Positions 59,252 through 64,000 of a stretch of 64,000 nt of DNA are shown piece after piece (the first letter of the stretch is position 1; the number at the start of each line of letters is the position of its first letter). The stretch covers positions 1 to 64,000 of the forward strand of contig JBCBIS010000001.1 in NCBI GenBank assembly GCA_038524325.1, given 5' to 3'. Below the pieces are notes generated by a model. That model worked only from the letters and a program-made list of their open reading frames with translations, made no database searches and had not been told where the DNA came from. Position numbers and translations under genes: made by a program. The DNA is from Thermohalobaculum sp038524325. GTDB taxonomy: Bacteria > Pseudomonadota > Alphaproteobacteria > Rhodobacterales > Rhodobacteraceae.

Positions 59252-60354
59252 ACGAGACCCTGCGCGGCCAGATGCTCAAAGTGCCGGTGCCCATGGCGAT
59301 GCTGGCCGAGCTGACCCATCGCTGCCCGCTGAAATGCCCCTATTGCTCGAACCCGCTGGAGCTGACCAAACGCTCCGGCGAGCTCTCGACCGAGGAATGG
59401 ATCGACGCCTTCCATCAGGCGGCCGATCTGGGGGTGCTGCATGTGCATCTCTCGGGCGGGGAGCCGGCCTCGCGGCGCGATTTGCCGGAGATCACAACAG
59501 GGGCGATTGAAGCGGGGCTCTACACCAATTTGATCACGTCTGGCGTCGGGTTGACCGAAGCCACCTTCAAGGATCTCGCCGACCGGGGCCTGGACCATGT
59601 GCAGCTTTCGCTGCAAGGCGCGACAGCGGATGTGGCCAACCGGATCGGCGGCTATGCTCGCGGCTATGAGACCAAGATGCAGGTGGCAGAGTGGATCGCA
59701 GCGGAGGGGATCCCACTGACGATCAACGCCGTGATGCATCGCCAGAACCTCGACCAGTTGCCCGAGACGATTGATCTGGCTGTGAAACTCGGCGCCCGCA
59801 GGCTCGAGGTCGCCAACACGCAGTACCACGGCTGGGCCTATAAAAACCGCTTCGCCCTGATGCCGACGGAGGACCAAGTCAAACGCGGCGGCGAAGTGGT
59901 GGCGGAGGCGCGCGCGCGGCTGAAAGGCACCCTGGTGATCGACTATGTGACGCCGGATCACCTGGCGAAATACCCCAAGCCTTGTATGGGGGGTTGGGCG
60001 CGGGTCGGGCTCTGCATCACACCTTCGGGAAAGGTGCTGCCCTGCCATGCGGCGGAAACGATCACGACGCTGGAATTTGACACCATCCGCGACAAACCTC
60101 TGCGCGAGATCTGGGCCCGCGGAGCAGCCTTCACCGCCTATCGCGGCACCGATTGGATGCCCGAGCCCTGCCAAGGCTGCGAGCGGCAAGAAAAGGACTG
60201 GGGCGGCTGCCGCTGCCAGGCCTTTGCCTGGAACGGGGATGCGGGCACCACGGATCCCGCCTGCTCAAAGGCGCCCAACAATGCCGAAATGCGCCGCGCG
60301 GCGCTGGAGGAGGCGGGTCAGGCGACGGATGCGTTCGCCTATCGGGTGATGTAA
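59248..60354 (+). CDS. pqqE: PqqE, radical SAM glutamate-tyrosine cross-linking enzyme
   Basis: 368 residues. Radical SAM motif CPLKCPYC (Cys26, 30, 33); C-terminal SPASM domain with auxiliary cluster cysteines visible in LCITPSGKVLPCH and CQGCERQEKDWGGCRCQ. It forms the carbon-carbon bond between Glu and Tyr of PqqA. Last gene of pqqABCDE; pqqF is not seen here. Confidence 0.97.
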   Translation: MNETLRGQMLKVPVPMAMLAELTHRCPLKCPYCSNPLELTKRSGELSTEEWIDAFHQAADLGVLHVHLSGGEPASRRDLPEITTGAIEAGLYTNLITSGVGLTEATFKDLADRGLDHVQLSLQGATADVANRIGGYARGYETKMQVAEWIAAEGIPLTINAVMHRQNLDQLPETIDLAVKLGARRLEVANTQYHGWAYKNRFALMPTEDQVKRGGEVVAEARARLKGTLVIDYVTPDHLAKYPKPCMGGWARVGLCITPSGKVLPCHAAETITTLEFDTIRDKPLREIWARGAAFTAYRGTDWMPEPCQGCERQEKDWGGCRCQAFAWNGDAGTTDPACSKAPNNAEMRRAALEEAGQATDAFAYRVM

Positions 60355-60487
60355 GCGGCGGCTTGGCTCCAAGCATCGCTGCGCTCGCTTGCCCGCCCAC
60401 CCTGCCGCACCTTGCTGGGTGCAGTGCCGCAGGTTTGGAAGCGGTGCGGGCCCAGAGCGGGCACGCCGGGGGGTCATGTGAGGCGTC

Positions 60488-61252
60488 TCAGCATTCCGGC
60501 TTGAGATAGGCCGTGCCATCGGCCACGCCTTTCAGGAGCAGCGTGCAGCCACCCAGCTCGACCTGGCCGCCAAAGATGCTGAGCTCGACCTTTTCGCCGC
60601 CGACTACCAGCCCGCGAACAAAGTCGTCGGTCACCTGGCTGATGAAGAAGCGGCCCTCGCCGACAATCGCGGTCTGGCCGGGGGAGAGGGCCATGCCATC
60701 CTCGCCGACCGCGTCGGCGAGCGTGGCCAGTTTGGGGTCTTCCGGCGCGGTGCTGGGGGCGGTCGCTTCAGCCTCTGCCGCGACGCTTTCAGGGGCAGCG
60801 CTTTCAGGAGCAGGCGCATCCTGGGCCGTCGCGGCGGCGGCCGCCTTTTTGGCCTGATGCGCGGCATGGCGGGCGGCATAGCCTGCGGCAACCGCCTCGG
60901 CCAGATCGTCCTTGCTGAGCCCGGCTTGAGCGAGCCCGTCGACCATATCCTCGATCGCGTCCATCCGGGCGTTCAGTTCGGACACTTTGACATCGATGGC
61001 GACCTGGCCTTCGCCGAGGATGCCGCGCTGTTCACCAGCCAGGGCGAGGGCCTCTCCGAGCTCGCCCGAGAGGCTGTCGAGCTTTGCGCCCATCTCGGCC
61101 GAACTAGCGGCCATGCTCTCCTCGACCGAGGTCAGCGAGGCGGTCATCTTGCGGGCGTCGTCATCGCCTCCGGCCCCGGCGGCATAGCCGATGAGGAGAC
61201 CCAGAGCGCCGGCGCCGGCGGCGATGAAAAGCGGGGATTGCGAATCTGCCAT
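60488..61252 (-). CDS. Single-TM coiled-coil protein, unknown
   Basis: 254 residues from ATG 61252. A transmembrane helix near the N-terminus (LFIAAGAGALGLLIGYAAGA) is followed by a coiled coil (about 30-110), an Ala/Pro/Glu-rich linker and a C-terminal beta domain (DGMALSPGQTAIVGEGRFFISQVTDDFVRGLVV in blocks) ending with Cys. The protein is probably anchored in the inner membrane with the rest in the periplasm. No named family recognised. Confidence 0.75.
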   Translation of the reverse strand: MADSQSPLFIAAGAGALGLLIGYAAGAGGDDDARKMTASLTSVEESMAASSAEMGAKLDSLSGELGEALALAGEQRGILGEGQVAIDVKVSELNARMDAIEDMVDGLAQAGLSKDDLAEAVAAGYAARHAAHQAKKAAAAATAQDAPAPESAAPESVAAEAEATAPSTAPEDPKLATLADAVGEDGMALSPGQTAIVGEGRFFISQVTDDFVRGLVVGGEKVELSIFGGQVELGGCTLLLKGVADGTAYLKPEC

Positions 61253-61310
61253 GAGACTACTCCAATGTTCCTGAGGCGGGGTCAGTATAACCACGACGCG
61301 GCGGAGGAAG

Positions 61311-62006
61311 TTACTCCTTTATCGTTATGTTGCCGCAAACCGTATCGGGGGCGACCAGCATGAAACCGACGCCGCGGAGCGTGTCGATTCGCATGTCGAG
61401 CTCGCTTTCCCCCAGTTTTCGGCGGAGATAGCCGATATAGACATCGACGCTGTTCTCGGTCACGTCGACATCGCCGCCCCAGGCCGCCGCAAGCAGATCG
61501 GTGCGGCTGATGCCCTCTCCGCGCTGATCGAGCAGACGGCGGAACAGGGCGAGTTCCCGGCGGGTGAAGCGGATCTCGGTGCGGCCAACCCGGAAGACCC
61601 GGCTGACGAGATCGAGCACAGCCTCCTGCACGCGCGGCTGCGCGCGGCGCAACAGAACGCCGAGCCGGGCGACCAGTTCGTCGAATTCGAAGGGTTTCGT
61701 GAGGTAGTCATCCGCGCCGGCATCGAACCCGGCCAGCTTGTCGTCCAGCGCGTCGCGGGCGGTCAGCATGCAGACCGGCAGGGTCAGGCCGAATTTGCGG
61801 ATGGCCGAGCAGAACGCCGCGCCATCACCATCCGGCAGCATACGGTCGAGCACGACCGCGTCATGCGCACCCTTTTTGACCTGTTCGATTGCGGTTTTCA
61901 GGTCGCGCACCCATTCGACCTCGAACCCTGTGCCGATGAGGCCGCGTTCGAGCAGCCGCCCGATCCCGGTATCGTCCTCGACCAGCAGAATGCGGGGGCT
62001 GGTCAC
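61311..62006 (-). CDS. OmpR-type response regulator
   Basis: 231 residues from GTG 62006, coupled to the kinase stop by a GTGA overlap. Receiver with acidic pair (Glu10-Asp12), phospho-acceptor Asp54 (VVLDRMLPDGDG) and Lys in TKPFEF; C-terminal winged helix (TENSVDVYIGYLRRKLGE). Forms a two-component pair with the adjacent kinase. Proximity to pqq genes makes methanol or PQQ genes possible targets, but that is inference. Confidence 0.93.
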   Translation of the reverse strand: MTSPRILLVEDDTGIGRLLERGLIGTGFEVEWVRDLKTAIEQVKKGAHDAVVLDRMLPDGDGAAFCSAIRKFGLTLPVCMLTARDALDDKLAGFDAGADDYLTKPFEFDELVARLGVLLRRAQPRVQEAVLDLVSRVFRVGRTEIRFTRRELALFRRLLDQRGEGISRTDLLAAAWGGDVDVTENSVDVYIGYLRRKLGESELDMRIDTLRGVGFMLVAPDTVCGNITIKE

Positions 62007-63574
62007 AGCGGAACCTCGACCTGGAATTCGGCGCCGCCGGAGGCGCGATTGCTGCCGGAGATCCGGCCGCCATGCTGCTCGGCGATCCATTTCGCGATGG
62101 CGAGGCCGAGCCCGGTCCCGCCCGCCTGCCGCCCGGTGCTGTCCTGTGCGTAACGGTCGAAGAGCTGGCTCGGGTCGCCTTCGATCCCCGTCCCGGTATC
62201 GGCGACTGACAGCACCGCGGCATCCGGCGCTTTGGCCAGCGAGACCGAGACCACTCCGCCCGGGGGGGTGAATTTGATCGCGTTGTCGATCAGCGCCAGC
62301 AGCGCCTGGCGCAGCGCCTCGGCATCGCAGTTTGCCCAAAGCGGCGGGGACGGGAGATCGGCATCGAGGGTGATCTCGTTCGCCTCGGCATAGCTGGTGG
62401 CCATGGTGACCGCGCTCGCCGCGATCTCGGTCAGGTCGGCGGCGGCGAGCGTGAGGCTGAGCTGCCCGTCCTCGGACCGGGCGAGCCGCATCAGGTCGTC
62501 GAGACGGCGCCGCAGGAACCCGCCCGACGCGGCCACCCGCTCCAACGCCTCGCGAAGCGGCGCTTCGCCTTTGGCAGCGCGGGCGATCTGCGCCTCGCCC
62601 AGCAGGACGGTCACCGGAGTGCGCAGCTCGTGGCTGATATTGGCGAAGAACTCGCGGCGGCTGCGGTCGATCCGGGTGAGTTCGGCATTGGCGGTCTCGA
62701 GCTCGGCGGTACGCGCGGAGACCTGATCCTGCAGCCGGCTCTGTTCGCCCGCCAGCCGTGTCGCCATCTGGTTGAAACCATCGGCGAGCAGCGAGAACTC
62801 TCCCGGCATCCCGGCGGGCGCCCGGGCCGATTTATCCCCGGCGCCAAAGCTCTGCACCGAGCTCGCCAGGGCCCGGATCGGGCGCATCAGGCCGCGATGC
62901 AGCAGCAGCGCGAAGACGGCGACCGAGACGAGCAACAGCATGGCCAGCCCGAACCCGGCCCAGATCAACACCACCCGGGTTTCGGCCAGCCCGGCAAAGG
63001 CGGCTTCCGCCTCGCTGCGCTCATCGGCCAGAACCTCGAAGATCACGGCGCGGAAGGCATCGTCGCGCAGCGCCACGATCTCGTCGAGGAAGATCCGGGC
63101 CGCCTCGGTCGCGTCGAAGACCGGCCCGCGCGTGCGGTCGAGCATGGCCTGCGCCTCGATCGTCTCGAACAGGTCGGACAGCGCGGCGGCGCGGATCATC
63201 TCGCTGCGCTCGGCATCGCGTTCGGCATCGCTGGTGGCGGTGGCGATCTCGGCCCCGATCTGACGGCGATAGATCAGCAATGTGCCGCGCAGTTCGGCCG
63301 CCGCGACGCTCTCGGCCGGGTCGCCGCCGCCGCCGAGACGCCGGGCGATCTCGCCCAGAAGATATCGGTCGAAAGCCGCTTCGATCGTGCGCACCGTCTC
63401 CAATTGCACGAAGGATTGCTCGGACCGGCGCAGGTCGTCGCGAGAGCGTTGCAGCCCCCAGACCGCCAGAACCGCCGCTGCCGCCAGGACCAGAACGAGG
63501 AACGCGAAGCCGATCACCAGACGCGTGATGATCGAGGCGCGCGGTCGCATGTGAGGGATGGGCAGGCCGTTCAT
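62003..63574 (-). CDS. Sensor histidine kinase
   Basis: 523 residues. Membrane helices at about 15-42 and 201-227 enclose a periplasmic helical sensor of about 160 residues; HAMP at about 228-280; short coiled coil; HisKA with phospho-His315 (FFANISHELRTPVTVLLGE); HATPase with NAIKF, DTGTGIE and GGTGLGLAI. An ATG at 63550 is an alternative start. First gene of the pair with the response regulator. The signal sensed is unknown. Confidence 0.93.
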   Translation of the reverse strand: MNGLPIPHMRPRASIITRLVIGFAFLVLVLAAAAVLAVWGLQRSRDDLRRSEQSFVQLETVRTIEAAFDRYLLGEIARRLGGGGDPAESVAAAELRGTLLIYRRQIGAEIATATSDAERDAERSEMIRAAALSDLFETIEAQAMLDRTRGPVFDATEAARIFLDEIVALRDDAFRAVIFEVLADERSEAEAAFAGLAETRVVLIWAGFGLAMLLLVSVAVFALLLHRGLMRPIRALASSVQSFGAGDKSARAPAGMPGEFSLLADGFNQMATRLAGEQSRLQDQVSARTAELETANAELTRIDRSRREFFANISHELRTPVTVLLGEAQIARAAKGEAPLREALERVAASGGFLRRRLDDLMRLARSEDGQLSLTLAAADLTEIAASAVTMATSYAEANEITLDADLPSPPLWANCDAEALRQALLALIDNAIKFTPPGGVVSVSLAKAPDAAVLSVADTGTGIEGDPSQLFDRYAQDSTGRQAGGTGLGLAIAKWIAEQHGGRISGSNRASGGAEFQVEVPL

Positions 63575-63693
63575 TCCCGGAGTTTAGGAGACCCGGCAGA
63601 CCCTTGTCACGCGACCCCAGCTGTGATCTTTGGAAATTCTCAGAGTCGTTAAAAAAAACTTCACAATCCCGCCCCTCTCGGTAAGACAATCCT

Positions 63694-64000
63694 ATGCCGC
63701 ACCCGAAAGCGATCACCCTGAAACAGCTCCGCGCCCTGTCGGCGATTGTCGATACCGGGTCGATCACGGCCGCAGCGGGTAAGCTCCATGTCACGCCGCC
63801 CGCCGTCTCGACCCAGTTGAAGACGCTGGAGGATTCCGTCTGCGCCCAGGTCCTCAGCCGCGGGCCGGACGGCAAGACGGCGCTGACGCCGGTGGGGGAA
63901 GAACTGCTCGGCACGATCCAAAAGATCGAAACGGCCCTGGAGCAGAGTTTCGAGCGGATCCGCGCCATGAATGCCGGGCTGGCGGGGCATGTCTCGATCG
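63694..64000 (+). CDS. LysR family transcriptional regulator, 3' truncated by window edge
   Basis: About 102 residues visible from ATG 63694. Winged helix ITLKQLRALSAIVDTGSITAAAGKLHVTPPAVSTQLKTLE is split over residues 7-46 and is typical of LysR; the sequence is close in style to CbbR-like regulators but the effector domain is outside the window. Divergent from the histidine kinase gene, sharing a 119-bp promoter region with an A-run. Confidence 0.88.
   Translation, partial: MPHPKAITLKQLRALSAIVDTGSITAAAGKLHVTPPAVSTQLKTLEDSVCAQVLSRGPDGKTALTPVGEELLGTIQKIETALEQSFERIRAMNAGLAGHVSI

Overview
The window looks like a chromosomal segment of a marine-type Rhodobacterales (roseobacter-like alphaproteobacterium). 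The evidence is the high GC content, GTGA/ATGA-coupled operons, a XoxF-type methanol dehydrogenase with its alphaproteobacterial accessory genes, glutathione-linked formaldehyde oxidation, and gene families typical of that order. No rRNA, tRNA, IS element or CRISPR array was seen.

Layout. (1) 1-11026: first half of a methanol/formaldehyde locus. It holds two PepSY-like proteins, a PQQ-associated ABC exporter, small secreted proteins, the minus-strand block xoxF-xoxG-xoxJ-CxxxCW protein, a quinoprotein-relay metallohydrolase, S-formylglutathione hydrolase, OsmC and glutamate-cysteine ligase. (2) 11423-37658: an extracellular contractile injection system (eCIS, phage-tail-like). A sigma-54 activator (EBP) sits at one end, followed by a 17-gene minus-strand operon running from the sheath gene (37658) to a DUF4157-type putative metallopeptidase (12458). 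A near-perfect -24/-12 promoter lies just upstream of the sheath. (3) 38061-41669: a divergent, very large G8/beta-helix surface or secreted protein with a His/Asp-rich segment. (4) 41677-45187: operon of a 6-hydroxynicotinate-reductase-like Fe-S protein, UPF0280 and a GT87 membrane glycosyltransferase, followed by a Crp/Fnr regulator and an MscS channel. (5) 48521-53110: a 1529-residue repeat protein with an almost perfect 669-bp internal tandem duplication. (6) 53624-60354: second half of the methylotrophy locus, with S-(hydroxymethyl)glutathione dehydrogenase, small secreted proteins, a SoxYZ-like carrier and pqqABCDE. (7) 60488-64000: a coiled-coil membrane protein, a response regulator/histidine kinase pair and a truncated LysR gene.

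How it works together. XoxF (with lanthanide signature Asp) oxidises methanol in the periplasm using PQQ made by PqqABCDE and passes electrons to XoxG. Formaldehyde is captured by glutathione (GshA supplies GSH), oxidised by the class III dehydrogenase and hydrolysed by FghA. The accessory block carrying the eCIS and two giant surface proteins separates the two halves of this pathway, which suggests an insertion into an ancestral methylotrophy locus. The most interesting element is the eCIS. It appears to be under dedicated sigma-54 control, lacks recognisable tape-measure and PAAR proteins, and carries a candidate effector with two separate HExxH zinc-peptidase motifs. A second novelty is a four-cysteine mini-domain found as two stand-alone small proteins and as the N-terminus of the metallohydrolase.
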